Part shown: piece by piece, positions 1-11,761 of the stretch
How the letters are laid out: each line of letters starts with the position of its first letter
How positions within the stretch are numbered: position 1 is the stretch's first letter
Assembly (NCBI GenBank): GCA_947172415.1
Contig: OX359194.1
Span: 8,580,401-8,644,400 of the forward strand
Source: Chondrosia reniformis
Lineage: Eukaryota > Porifera > Demospongiae > Chondrillida > Chondrillidae
DNA length: 64,000 nucleotides
Reading direction: 5' to 3'
The notes under the pieces: generated by a model
Database searches by the model: none
What the model saw: only the letters and a program-made list of their open reading frames with translations
What the model was told of the DNA's origin: nothing
Program-made: the position numbers and the translations under genes

Positions 1-85
1 ATACAGCACTGGTACTTCAGATGACTCTCGTGTGATTTGAAGAAAACCCCCGAGAGACTAAGGGAAATTCCCTATTGGGGCATAA

Positions 86-1528
86 ATGGCCGACCTACAA
101 TCTTTAGTAGTCGTCGTGGATAAGAGTCGAATTCAAAGCACTATGTAAGTCATATGTAAGTAAATAGAGTTTGGATATCATTAAATTATATTTAATGCTC
201 GAATCTTCCTTTATCTAAAGAAATGCTTTGGACAGGAATGGACTGCTTGATAGATCTAGAAGGACCATATTCCAACAAGGGAGCGGTCTGGTACCTGTCG
301 CCCAAGAACCTCTTCCGAACAATAAAGACTTGTTAGCGTTAGATGAGTTGCTGACTACAGAGACGGGCAGTATTGCGTTTGCTTGCAGTAGACGTGACTC
401 CAGGAAGAGAACAGTTGTATCTCCGCACACCAAATTGTTAAAGAATGTTAGAGAGAGTTTTGCAGATATTAATAGCGATCAGTTACTGAAGGAAGTTCCC
501 AAATCTTGGGAACGTGTTGGCGATGTTCTTATTTTTCCCAGAGAGGCCTTTAGGAGTCCTTGCTGGTCAGCGCTTGGGGATGAACTGTGGAGAACAGTTG
601 CCGCCACTTTCAGTGTGTCAAAGTTAGCAAGAGGTCACCAGATCGAAGGGGATGGATTTAGAACACCTAAACTAGAGCTGTTGCTAGGCAACAATGGCTG
701 GACCAAACACAGGGAAAATGGCATTATTTATGTTTTGGATGTTACCCGGTCAATGTTTGCATCTGGTAACACTGCAGAGAGGGTGCGGGTTGGACAGCTC
801 TCCTGTGAGGGAGAGACAGTGGTGGACATGTACGCCGGTATTGGCTACTTTACACTGCCTTACATTCTCAAGGCCAATGCTGAGGTAGTTCACGCTTGCG
901 AGTGGAATCCAGTAGCAGTTGAAGGCTTAAAGTGCGCACTGGAGGCCAATAGAGTTGGACCGGGAAAGTGTGTTATTCACTTTGGGGACAACAGCAAGGT
1001 AGGTACCTCTGACATCGTTCCATTACATTAGATATGCTTCTTCACATATTTACTGTACATTGTTCAGAGCTAATTGCTTCAAATAAACTGATTAGAGAAT
1101 TAACTAATTTTGTTTAGTAGAATATCATCTGAACTTGTCATTAGGTGTGTCCAGTTGGTATTGCCGACAGGGTCAACCTGGGACTGATTCCCTCCAGTGA
1201 GGAGGGCTGGACCACGGCCTGCAGAGCACTGAGACCAGATTCAGGAGGCTCACTGCACATACATGGATGTGTGAATGTGAAAAGTGGGTCCTGCTTGGGG
1301 GCGGGTCCTAACACTGGTCTGGAGCCCAGACAGTTGAAGAAGATGGAACATTATAGAGCCTGGTCTGAAGAGGCTAAAATGAGGATTAAAGTGCTACTTA
1401 CACAGCAACACAAGTCTGACTGGACAGTCAGTATAACCAACATTTCTCATGTTAAGCCATATGCTCCTCATATAGAGCATATTGTGGTAGACTTGATCTG
1501 TAAACCCACATCTAATATACAATGTTAG
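86..1528 (+). CDS. TYW2: tRNA wybutosine-synthesizing protein 2 (TYW2/TRMT12)
   Basis: Three exons, 86-144, 221-998 and 1145-1528, close in phase to a 406-residue protein. TYW2 is a class I methyltransferase-fold enzyme that moves the aminocarboxypropyl group of S-adenosylmethionine onto the modified guanosine-37 of phenylalanine tRNA, a step of wybutosine synthesis. The short first exon gives the N-terminal element ending VVVVDKSRIQST, which continues into NALDRNGLLD, matching the conserved start of the family. The SAM motif region VVDMYAGIGYFTLP is followed by HACEWNP, then HFGDN and IADRVNLGLIPSSEEGW, all family signatures. The C-terminus has VKPYAPHIEHIVVDL. An AATAAA polyadenylation signal follows at about 1537. 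The true ATG is at 86; the in-frame TTG at 228 is internal. Assignment is strong. Confidence 0.93.
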
Positions 1529-1628
1529 AAATTACAATAAAATACTATGAACTATTTGATGGAAATGACAAAATGTTTACCAAAGCATATTGAAGCATTG
1601 ACCTGTCACTACTACTACTGGGGAATAA

Positions 1629-2343
1629 TTAATTTGTGACTTGTACTTTGGCCGTGGCCTTCTTGCTGTTGCACTTGCAAATCATTAGGGCTGTGAGGAT
1701 GGGCACTGAAGCGAACACTACCAGTCCCACCAGAGAGCCTACCGCAACACCGATGATCTGTCCAGTATTGAGGGGAGCAGATGTAGCTCCAGTTGGAGCA
1801 GGTTGACCAACAGACACTTGAGATGAACTAGTCGCGAGAGATGTGTCTTCAGAGGACGTGGTCGCTACCTCTGAGGTAGAGCTAACGGCTGGAGAATCAG
1901 AGGACGTGGTCGCTACCTCTGAGGTAGAGCTAACGGCTGGAGAATCAGAGGACGTGGTCGCTACCTCTGAGGTAGAGCTAACGGCTGGAGAATCAGAGGA
2001 CGTGGTCGCTACCTCTGAGGTAGAGCTAACGGCTGGAGAATCAGAGGACGTGGTCGCTACATCTGAAGACATTATATCAATACTAGTACCATCTACCATA
2101 GACCCTGAATCTGCGATGCTGGAATTAGTTCCATTTCCTGCAGCTAGGTACGACAAAACTAGACAATATAAACAGTTCTGGATATCTCAAACTTGTCTAC
2201 ATAGATTTAATAACTAGATTCTGTCGCTCAAAGGAAACCTCTACGTACGGTAGTTGTGCAAATGATTCACTTAAATAGATCGCCTCACCTGTCAGTAGGA
2301 GGACGCTCTGTAGAACTGCGGTGAACCAGATCGGTAGACCCAT
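1629..2343 (-). CDS. Mucin-like single-pass membrane protein with Ser/Thr tandem repeats
   Basis: Two exons on the minus strand, 2343-2289 and 2158-1629, give 194 residues. Exon 1 and the start of exon 2 encode a signal peptide (MGLPIWFTAVLQSVLLL and on). The ectodomain is almost entirely Ser/Thr/Ala-rich and contains four near-identical 16-residue repeats (EVATTSSDSPAVSSTS), expected to carry dense O-glycans. A transmembrane helix (GQIIGVAVGSLVGLVVFASV and on) is followed by a short tail, CKCNSKKATAKVQVTN. No enzymatic domain is visible, and I do not recognise a specific family. The repeats are nearly identical at DNA level, so copy number is probably variable between individuals. The ATG lies only 62 bp downstream of the CCDC171 stop codon on the same strand. 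Confidence 0.8.
1843..2060. repeat. 48-bp coding minisatellite in the mucin-like gene
   Basis: About four and a half copies of a 48-bp unit, each encoding 16 Ser/Thr-rich residues on the minus strand. The copies are almost identical, and the unit length is a multiple of three, so expansions and contractions keep the frame. Confidence 0.95.
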
Positions 2344-2405
2344 TCTCTCCGGATAGCGTGTTACCGAGGTGTTTTATCAAAACGTTATGAATAATTCAAA
2401 ATAAA

Positions 2406-5400
2406 TTATAAACAATTTATATTTGTTCTCTTGTAAATATCTTGAAGTTCTTGTCGAAGAGATGTGAGATGCTCGTTGCAGAGAGAGGCCTCTTGACGTA
2501 GAGTCGCCAGATGCGTTGTGCCTTGAAGCAGCAAGTTGCAAACCAGCTCTTTCAGCTCCTAGAAAACAGAGATAAATACGTCACTTTCCACTAATTATGA
2601 GGCGACAATACGAGCGCGCAATACCTTGCAGTGAGGGATGTTAGGGTTAGGGGTGACATTGGCGAACATTATATTAATCTCGGATCCATCATTTGACTTG
2701 CTAGTCTCACTCAAGCTAATCAAGCCTCTCTCAGCAACCTGCAGGCACACGAGTAACACGTAACCAGAACAGACTGATACGACACTGAACATACGAACCT
2801 TTTCAAGTGAAGAATTGAAGACTTTTAAAAAACCAAGTAAATTTTCCTTGTCACTAAAAACAGTTTCAAATCCACAATTTCACAAGTACACATTCCAGTA
2901 GTTCAGAGACATACGTACGTACCTGGCAAGGCCCTCCACTGCTGGTGTCAGCGACCTCAGTTGCACCTGCAAGCTCTTCTGGTCTTTAGACAGTGTCCCT
3001 AGACTCCTTTCTAAATAAGAAATGTGCTTTTCTTTGGAGGACAACTTAAGCTTGACGTCTGTTATATTCTAGAGCAACATAATAATACATAATAGCTACC
3101 ACTACCAATACCAATACTAATATACACAATACCTCACAACACAGTGCAGCATACGTATGTACATTATTATATACGTATGTACATTATTATATATGTATGT
3201 ACATTATTATATACGTAGGTACATATGCCATGTCTCACAGATACGTATGTACCTCAACAGCTACTGTCAGTTCGGTTGTCTTCTCTTCCAACTCTTGCCT
3301 CATATCACTCATTCTAAAGGAGACAACAGCAGGAACACAAGTTTCAAGAGAAGGTACACACTTGTGGTTCAGCTAATCACTACCTGAGATCTGCCTCCTT
3401 CAAGTGGTTGCCATGGGATACAACAAGTTTATGTAGCTCTCTCTCCCTCTCTAAAGCTTGTCTCAAATCCTCCCTCACCTCTTCATGGACGTCGGGTCTA
3501 ATCATGCTACTGAACTAGATACACAACATGTTCCAGTAACACATGTACAATGAAACATTTCTCATTCAATTCTCACTTCCATTTGCAAGCCAGTCAGTTC
3601 CGCTTCCAACACTGGCACTCTACCGGCTGACAAGGCCAGTGCATTCCTCTCGCCCGACACTTGATTGAGGAGCAGTTCTAGTTTGCTCTTCTCCTCTTTG
3701 ACAGACTGGACATGGTTTAGCATTTGATGGATCACAGAAGACAGTTCACTCAACAGCTGCAATACACAAATAGAGTTATTGGAATAGATTACTCATGCTA
3801 ATGCATTATATTACAGCTCACCGAAGGTGCTTGTAATGTTCTCCATTTTCCTTTAGCTAGAGTCCTCTTCAATCCTCTATGTAGAGCACTGCAAAGCGTG
3901 TCCCTGTCATTGGCCAGGGTGACCTCTCCCCCAAACAGAGCTCCAAGAGTGGAGAGGGACTGAACTAGGTCACTAACAATGAGACGAATGTTGAGTGTAG
4001 ATCCGCTCTGCATACATGAGGTCACAGATCTTGTTAAAGGTTGAAGTGCCTCCATCGTAGAAGTTCTCAACTCCAGAGATAGATATGTGAGGGAGTCAGT
4101 ACAGTGGAGGTGCAGTGGAGCAGCCAGAGGACTGTCCTTAGGGGAAATGGTAAGGCACTTGCTCCTTGACCTGCTGATCAATCTGAGACGGTTAACTGCC
4201 AGGACCACAATAACAGCTGTTCTGAACTTTGGCAGAAAGCACTTCTGGGGACTGTGATCAAGGTCTCTCAGCGTTTCCAGATATGCTCTTACACTGGACT
4301 GAAAGTCTTCAAGTTGAGACACTCTGAACTCCAGAACTCTTCTCTGAAGACACAACTGCCCCACACGATCCAGTGACCCAACCAGTGAGGCACTCATGAT
4401 GACCAAGAGAGACTGGAGGACATTCTTCTCCCCTGATAGCTGGGTCACACTGTGCTCGAGGGCTCTGGCCTGCACCAGTAGAGACTCACGCACGAGACTG
4501 GCTTCTCTGAATTGCTCACTCATTTTAGACTCTCTTTCCACACACAACTAAGAATTGGACACTGCTGAGTATAACAGCTCTGAACGCTGAGTATATTCTA
4601 TTGAACAAGACTGTGCATTGACTGACCTTCAATCTATTTTGAAGTTTATCAATTCTCTTTCTGTGCTTGTCACTGACTTCTTTCACTTTACTAGAACAGG
4701 TGACGTCTGCTGACCTCAGCATCTCATGCAGTTCTGCAGCCTGCAGTATGACACTGGTATACGCTCCTATTCACTAGTGTAGCCTTGAACTGACCTTATT
4801 CTGAGCGGCTGCATATTCTCCGAGGAGCTGGTCAAGCAGGTGGTTCACAGGACACACCCACTTCTCAATAGAGTCCCCTTGCAAACTAGAGTCCAGTGTC
4901 CCATCTGTAGGGGCTTCTAGGCTGTCAGCCATTTTAGTCATTAAAGAATGCATCTCAGATCTAAACATCTGTCACAGCATAAAACAAGTGAACTACATCA
5001 GTTATGCAAGACCTGCTAATGAAAGGGATTTACCTTCACTTCTTCCTCCCGACTTGCTTTCAAAGCTGAATTCTGCAGAACATGAAATAGCAAGAAGTAC
5101 ATATATATACACACACACATAGACTGATAATCAGATGTAGTATGCACAATGTGGCTGTAGTGCCTACGTACTTCTAAGACAGTGTGACTCAATCTTTGTT
5201 GCAAGCTTTCCATTTCTTTGTTCTGGGCTACAAGAACTTCTTCCGTTTGAGTAATCTTTCCATGAATGCCCTCCATCTTGCTCTGCAGGTCACCCAACTC
5301 ACATTCCAGCTCCTGTATAACGACAAACAATAAAGTACCACACATCACTCGCTTGTCACAACACACCTTGTTAGCTCGTCTACTCTGCTTCAGCTGGTTC

Positions 5401-7593
5401 TGTGATTGCTGCAGAGCTCTCTGTAGTTCTGACTGGACACCCTCAAGTTGGGAGATCTGGCACACATGGAACATGAAATTACACAATGCACACTTGTATT
5501 GCAGTGATTGCAACTATGTCTGTACCAAATGGTCTTTTTCTTCAAAGACTGTCTGACACTTCCTTAAGACTTCTGTCACGCCTCCTGTGGGCGGGGCCTC
5601 TGAGACTGGCACAAATAAAGTGCAAATTTCAAATTATGTACCTCACAGATAATGATAATGATAATGTACCTTCAATCTGTTTGGCAAACTTTTTAACTTC
5701 TCTCACAAGATCCTTGTACTTTCTTGTTGCCTCAGAAGTGCTGTTCTTCAGTGAAGCATGCAAATCAGTCATCTGTAGGTACAGGAAGTTGTGCAGCATG
5801 TGACAGGAAGTACATAGTTAGCATATGACAGGAAGTCAAGTGATTGCATATACTGACCTCTTCCAATTGCCTCCGCAGAGAAGCACAGAGTTCTTTGCTG
5901 CATTGCAATTCTTTAGTTACCGTTTGTAAGGAATTCTCCTTTCTCTGCAAGTCCAAGTGAGTCTTTTCTACACAAAATCTTTGTTCTTTGTGCATTCTAC
6001 AGTAAGCATATGCAATCACAACATTTGACCTGATGCTGATTCAGTTAATGATTTACTTTTTCATTTCCTGGACAAGTTCCTCAATCTTTTCCTCTTTCTC
6101 TCTGCAATCGTTTTGATGTTGCCTATCAAGTTGTACACACTAGAGAGAGGATGAGGGAGGGTCTAGCACTAAACTTACTTTGACACCTTTTCAATGGTCT
6201 GCCGACACTTCTTCTCTTCTTGCAGAACAATCTCGCACCTCGCAGTACACTCCTAATCACAAAGATAAACAATACTGTACATACGTACATGTGAGTGTAT
6301 ATAAGTATAAATCAATGTAATGTGAGAAATTCATATTATATATTGCAGATAACAAGCACATACTTTCATTTTCTCATTTTCTACAGTAATATTCTGTTGA
6401 ATAACTTTCTCTTGTTCGAGTGCATTTTGCAGAAAACTGACTTGTTTTGCTGATGTCTATAAAACAATATTCAGTGACTGAGCGAAGTACACATACAAAC
6501 GCACACACAAACCTCTAACTGTTTAAGAGTGTTTTTGTCTTGTTCTGTGATCTGGTCCACTTTGGCCTTCCAATGAACAACTTGGACTTGCGATTGATGA
6601 TAGTTTTCTGTGAAAATACAAATTTGTAAATATCTCTTTATAATACAAATATTCAGCAACCAACCTTGAAGAGATCTCAACTGATTCTCTAAATCCTTAT
6701 TTGACCTGTTCACACAATGCAGAAGTATAGCACATTATAAGTCACAAAAGAATTATAGACATCCATTAATGTGAGATAAACCTCTTATATATATACATAC
6801 ATACATACGTACGTATATACGAGAATAAAGTCTTATATTGCTGATGAAGACCTCCGGGTTGAAATGTCCAGAATTAGTCAATTCATGTTGCTGATGCTCA
6901 ATAAGAATTTATTCTCATAATGATCGCAACAAGCACTCCCTATTCCTTCATACATACGTACGTATGTATATTTTGTAGTTATGTACCTGATACAGGAGCT
7001 GTTTTCATTTTGAAGAAGTTTATTCTGATTTTTTATTTCTTTTAATTCCTTTTTGATGGAGGTCAATTTGCTATCCTAATCCAAATGTGATCATACCACA
7101 CCTAGTAATTGACATGTGTAATTAATTCACAAATTGGTGTACCTGGTCTGAGATCTCCTTCTTCAGAACTTCGTTATCTTCCTTCAACTTGTTACATCTC
7201 CTCGCCAGCTCTAGAGCTTTAGCTACAAAATCATCTTCATCACCACTTGTTTTCACACAATTTTACTAATTTTACTAATTACTGACTATTTTGGTTCTCA
7301 ATCAATCTTTTAGAATCTTCCTCAATCTGCTCTTTTTCTTCCCTAATGCTCCTTGCACTTATATGAAGCGTTTCCACTGTGAGTTGCATTCTTTGATTCT
7401 CAGCTTCTTTAGATTCCAGTTGTGAGGTAAGGTTCGCCACTTCATTCTGAAAACTGGAGATCTGAAACGATTTACGATGGACATCATGCACAACTTCGAT
7501 TGTAACTACTACCTGAGCGCGGTCTGCTTGTATTGTAGAAGAAAGCTGTTCTTCTAGTTCGACAATACGCTTTCTTAACTTTGAAGCGTCCAT
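2406..7593 (-). CDS. CCDC171: Coiled-coil protein, CCDC171-like
   Basis: Many short exons run on the minus strand from ATG 7593 (MDASKLRKRIVELEEQL) to TAA at 2406-2408 (ending QDIYKRTNINCL). Almost every exon predicts heptad-rich coiled coil (for example 7593-7279, 6713-6480, 5513-5300, 4970-4780, 4540-3830, 3760-3580). The exon at about 4520-3830 is diagnostic. It contains SLLVIMSASLVGSLDRVG, then QRRVLEFRVSQLE and FRTAVIVVLAVNRLRLISRS, which parallel the conserved central segment of vertebrate CCDC171 ([20 protein letters not shown]), followed by LCSALHRGLKRT. Biochemical function of the family is little known. A near-consensus RFX X-box lies about 25 bp upstream of the ATG, which would fit a ciliary or centrosomal role; that is inference. 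Exon borders were not all resolved. Confidence 0.7.
3157..3253. repeat. 20-bp tandem repeat next to a CCDC171 5' splice site
   Basis: Three to four copies of a unit reading ATGTACATACGTATATAATA on the minus strand. The neighbouring exon ends at 3253, and its donor starts GTACATACGTAT, the same 12-mer as in the repeat. Confidence 0.8.
6821..6916. repeat. Imperfect inverted repeat with hammerhead-like core in a CCDC171 intron
   Basis: Arms 6821-6840 and 6899-6916 pair with few mismatches (GAGAATAAA...CTTAT against its complement ending TTTATTCTC). Between them the plus strand carries CTGATGA (6841-6847), a short possible stem and then GAAA (6861-6864), the order of a hammerhead ribozyme core. 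A proper cleavage triplet and stem III are not evident, so this may be a decayed element or chance. Confidence 0.45.
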
Positions 7594-7615
7594 TTTGATT
7601 TTACCGCCACTTTAT

Positions 7616-7632
7616 GCATTACCATAGAAACC
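7616..7632 (-). promoter_or_regulatory. Near-consensus RFX X-box upstream of CCDC171
   Basis: The minus strand reads GGTTTCTATGGTAAT, matching 12 of the 13 defined positions of the X-box consensus RGYYNYY-N(1-3)-RRNRAC. It lies about 23 bp upstream of the CCDC171 start codon. X-boxes bind RFX factors and are typical of ciliary gene promoters. Confidence 0.5.
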
Positions 7633-7720
7633 ATTTTAATCGTACATTTTTCAGAGTCCGTGATCGATTACATTGAAAAAATTATTGTTTGCACTACGAG
7701 ATTATGTAATGCTACTGGAG

Positions 7721-9824
7721 TTACATTCCTCCGAGTGCTGGGAAATCCTGTTCGTTTCCCACATCAGGGGCTCTGTCACGGCGACCTTGCCCTCCTCCTC
7801 TCCCTCCTCTGCGACCAGTGCCACGGCTACTACCACGGCCATGGTCTCCGTGATCAGACCTCTCGCTACGTTCTCCTCTGTCACGATTGCGATCTCCTCT
7901 CTCAGTTCTCTCTCCTCTTCCTGGTCCATCTCGTCCACGACTGCCTCCTCTACCTCCTCCTCGCTTCTCTTTGGACGGATCCTTGAAGAAGAAATTAGTT
8001 TCCAATGTTTCATGCTTCCTTCCAGACGTTTTTATTTTCTCAATGACCTCCTATAGAGTTTCACTTTATATAAACAGGCAACTGAAAGTTATGTTTGCTT
8101 TCACTAACCCTAGTCCCAGAAAAGAATTCGTCTTCTTCCTTTTTTAGAACGGCTGTATTTTTCCACTGTACCTCGTCTCCTTCAATGTGACGTTCCTGGT
8201 AGTTGACCTTTGCCCTTTCCTTCTGTTTCAGAGCTTTGTATTCGTCCAGTGTCATTTCCTTGGGTTCCTCGACCTGTGGAGTAGTGACCTCCTCGCCTTC
8301 CTGGGGATCTTCCCTACATCACATGACATCACATTAATAATAGCTACTGGTTAATCATTACAACGTTACTTTGGGGTCTCCTCAGGGGGTACAGTTGGTT
8401 CGACCGTCTCTTCCGGTGTCCACTCTGCTTGTTCTCTGAACAATGCAAAAGTGAAATTGAAATAAAGTCAGTTCACATTCTTTGCATACTGAACACATGA
8501 CTTTGTATAAAGTGGTAGTTCACTGAATGAATACTTTGACATTATCTGAAGTGCAAGTGAATTGGTTTATATTTAGTGCTTTACCCAGCTTGTAGTTCAT
8601 CCTCGGGTTTTCCCCAGTTATGGGCTCCGCCTCCTTCACGTTTCTCAACTGCCTTTATTGATCTAATTAAAAGAATTAAATATAATATTACCATTTCACT
8701 ACACTACTTGATGATATAAGTGTGTATGCATATTATATTACTACAGGACACAAAGTTGTGTCTAACAATTACTATATGTAGAAATAGCCTCAACTACAAA
8801 TAACAATAAGTCCTACTTGATTCTGATTAGGCAATAACAGCACCTCTATCTCCAATAGGTCAACTCACGTCTTATCACTTCCACTTCGCCGGTCATACTC
8901 CCTTTTGCCAACTCGAGGTCCTGATCCACTTGTGCTGCTGGTGCGTACAGCTCCGCCACGCCCCCCTCGGCGAGGTCTGCCATTGCGATCCCGTTGCTTC
9001 CCTTCCATGTCCTCCCCCTCTTCCCCTCGACTCCTGTCGGCAAAGCGCCGTTGCTGTTGAGGCTTGGTCCCTCCGCTGTAGCTGGAGGCACTTCCTCCCT
9101 GGGGCCTTCGCTGACCTTCCACCTTTTCAGAAGATTTGCTATGTCGAACCTGTTTGGGACGTTCATCTGAAAATATTTGGCAAGACATAAATATCAATTA
9201 CTTAATTGCAATACAATGACTCAACAGAAATGTACCACATTGCAATAAAATTGTTTTTGATTGAAATATTTGTTCAAGCTTAACTAATTATCCATATAAA
9301 GATGCAGCATGTCCACATTCGACAAGCAGTGGCAAGAATTACTATGAGTTCAGTCGTTCATTGAAAAGGTTTCCACGATTAAGCATAGAGATAAACAATA
9401 AAATGGCGCACAAAAGACAAAATTCTTTTTACTTTAACGAAAGAGGAAAGTCACGATCGATTCGTATCTAAAAAGCAGTTGTACATGCTCAACGTATCAG
9501 ATCGCACCACACAATTGCTGGTTATTTCAATATTTAAGATTATAGGAATTTACATTTTTGACCTTCCAACTAAAGCGGCAAATTAGGGCTCCATTTACCA
9601 TGCTTAGTATCGTCATCCGCTTGTCTTGGCGGTGCTTTGGGTTGCTGCTGTCGTTCTTTGGGCTTTATTTTCGTAGTCTTTTCTTGTTTGATGTTCTGCG
9701 TCGTTTCGACAGGAGGGCGGTTAATTCCCGCAAAAACATCATCTCCAGGATCATCCTCGTCATTCATAAACACATCGAACCTGTTAGAGGTCGATATGCT
9801 ATACATGTCGCCTATTTCAACCAT
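7721..9824 (-). CDS. SERBP1: SERBP1/HABP4 family RNA- and ribosome-binding protein
   Basis: Six exons (9824-9599, 9166-8869, 8662-8585, 8435-8370, 8313-8109, 8050-7721) close in phase to 400 residues, the usual family length. The start MVEIGDMYSISTSNRFDVF gives the conserved NRFDxFxDDExDP element. Exon 2 carries an RG-rich stretch and GKREYDRRSGSDKT, exon 3 has GGGAHNWGKPEDEL, exon 5 has MTLDEYKALKQKERAKV, and the last exon is an RGG/RGR-rich tail ending DFPALGGM. All of these are hallmarks of SERBP1/HABP4/Vig2. The family binds mRNA and inactive 80S ribosomes in the cytoplasm. The promoter is shared with the Rab gene on the other strand. Vertebrates have two paralogs, so either symbol could apply. 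Confidence 0.93.
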
Positions 9825-10107
9825 TTTGGACTTCCCAAAAAGAAGATATAAAGCGATGCAAAATGTCTCTGTACTTGATTTTTTTCTCGTAAAAATGGTA
9901 TCCCAATTGTACTTCCGCTGATCTGGCCGGAAATTAAACACTGAAGTTAAAAACTTCCGACATTAAGGGAATTACCCTTTAATGGGCGTGTTAGCAGGTG
10001 TGTATTTTGCAATAAACGGAAGCCAAATATTAAGGATCAGAAGAATAGCACACAAAAGAGTTAGCTTTTCCTTCCATTGAACTCTAACTTAATCAAACCA
10101 ATTGGAA
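9825..10107. promoter_or_regulatory. Bidirectional promoter region, SERBP1 and Rab3-like
   Basis: A 283-bp gap separates two divergent start codons. Both promoters and 5' leaders must lie here. No TATA box is obvious. Confidence 0.7.
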
Positions 10108-11667
10108 ATGGCCAGTGATACAGTAAACAGCCACCAAACTCGGCAAAAGCCAGGAAGTCTTCCTACTGTAGATCCTAGTTTCGATCTAATGTTTAAAATC
10201 CTAATCGTCGGAGATGCTGGTGTTGGCAAAACTGCCACATTCTTTAGATTTTACGAAAATACGTTTATAACAAGTTACGTTTCAACAGTAGGTATAGATT
10301 TCAAAGTAAAGACCATTGACAGACAAGACAAACGGATCAAGTTACAGACTTGGGACACGGCGGGACAGGAGCGATTCCGCTCCATCACACACGCCTACTA
10401 CAGGGGAGCAATGGGATTCATCTTAATGTTCGATGTCTCAAACGAGGAATCCTTTATTAACGTCAGAGAATGGTAAGCTAGTTCACGTGTCCTGCCCGTA
10501 GTGTGTGTTTCTCAGGTGTTGTATTGTAGTGTTAGTAACTATAGGGGCTTGTTCATGGTTTAAATGCACGAGGTCTGTAGCAATTCAATTTATAATTTAT
10601 ACTAGCACCAGCCACCATTACATAGTATCAATGTCTATACTTTCAATGTTGTGGAAAAGTAATAATTTGTTTTTACTATTCACAAACTTGTATTAAAATG
10701 GGTGTTCACAACGCTACTCGCAGTTGGTGAATTAGTACAAGTCATAACTACTAAACACTTCTTGTGTGCCATCAAGTTTGGGAAATGTAGTACAAGTCGT
10801 TAGTAGGATAGTGGTTTACAAGGAAGCTGTTCTGTGTCGGATGCCTTCTTGTGAGTGTATTAGAAGTTGTGAATATTTAATGTTTGATGCAAGACTTGGG
10901 GGAGTGTTTTGAGTTTGAGAGTGTATGCTTGATTACCCATTCCTTACTTGATTGGGAGACTGGAACACGTACTTGGGAAAAGGTACTTGTTAAGAGTGAC
11001 TAGTTTCTCTTAGTAGCTCTCACTAAATGGTCATCTGCACAGACGCCCCAAATGTGTGAAGCTAATGTCATTGTGTGCTCAATTGCAAATATAATTGGAA
11101 GACACACATTCAAATGAATCTAGATGGTGCAATTCTACATTAACTATATTAGTATACAACACAAAATGGTTTGGGTACAAATCACAGGTCAAGGTTAATG
11201 AAAGCCCTATCAGAGGTTGAGAAAGGTGTATTCATTGGTGCTTATAGCAGCTATGTACATATATTATGTAATTGTATTAGCTGTCAGTCACCTTCAGTAC
11301 TGTACATAATTTAGTTAACTCAGCCCCTGCAAATTTATGTATGTCTGTTTCCAGGGCAACCCAGATTAAGGAGCTATCTGGGGAGAACGTTAGTGTGGTA
11401 GTTGTTGGCAACAAGTCAGATCTTGTTGACTCTAGAACTGTCTCTCCAGAGAGAGCAAGTCAGTTGGCTGAACAGTTGGGATACCTGTACATTGAAACAA
11501 GCGCTAAGAATGGAACAAACGTCAATAAAGCATTTGAAGAGCTAGCTGATCTCATTTGTCAGAGAATGTCAAATATCACAGACGACACTCTTCCACCAGG
11601 AACAGAGCCAACCAATGTACGAATGCACCAAAAGGAGGCGGACAAAGAACAATGGTGCTCCTGTTGA
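10108..11667 (+). CDS. Rab3-like small GTPase
   Basis: Exons 10108-10472 and 11355-11667 give 225 residues. Switches and nucleotide motifs are intact: P-loop GDAGVGKT, switch I with [22 protein letters not shown] and ETSAK. The segments [14 protein letters not shown]-like, DKRIKLQ and [21 protein letters not shown] are most like Rab3. The C-terminus CSC is a CXC double geranylgeranylation signal. Rab3 proteins act in regulated secretion on exocytic vesicles. The P-loop is followed by ATFFRF rather than SFLFRY, and the N-terminal extension is not Rab3-specific, so this may be a divergent Rab3 or a sister clade. The ATG at 10108 was chosen over an upstream in-frame TTG. The single intron is 882 bp. 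Confidence 0.85.
10473..11354 (+). other. Intron of the Rab3-like gene
   Basis: An 882-bp AT-rich intron with GTAAGC and CAG borders that join tryptophan codon TG|G. I see no gene or repeat array in it. Confidence 0.85.
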
Positions 11668-11761
11668 AGAGGCTGTAACATAACTGCTCAATTCTATTTT
11701 ATTTCCGACACTTCCTTATATGGTCAGACACACACACTATTGTATATAAATAATATACTGT

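Noticed and set aside
7660-8056. Leu/Ser-rich frames opposite the SERBP1 RGG tail
   Set aside because: Antisense shadows of the Arg/Gly-rich coding exon.
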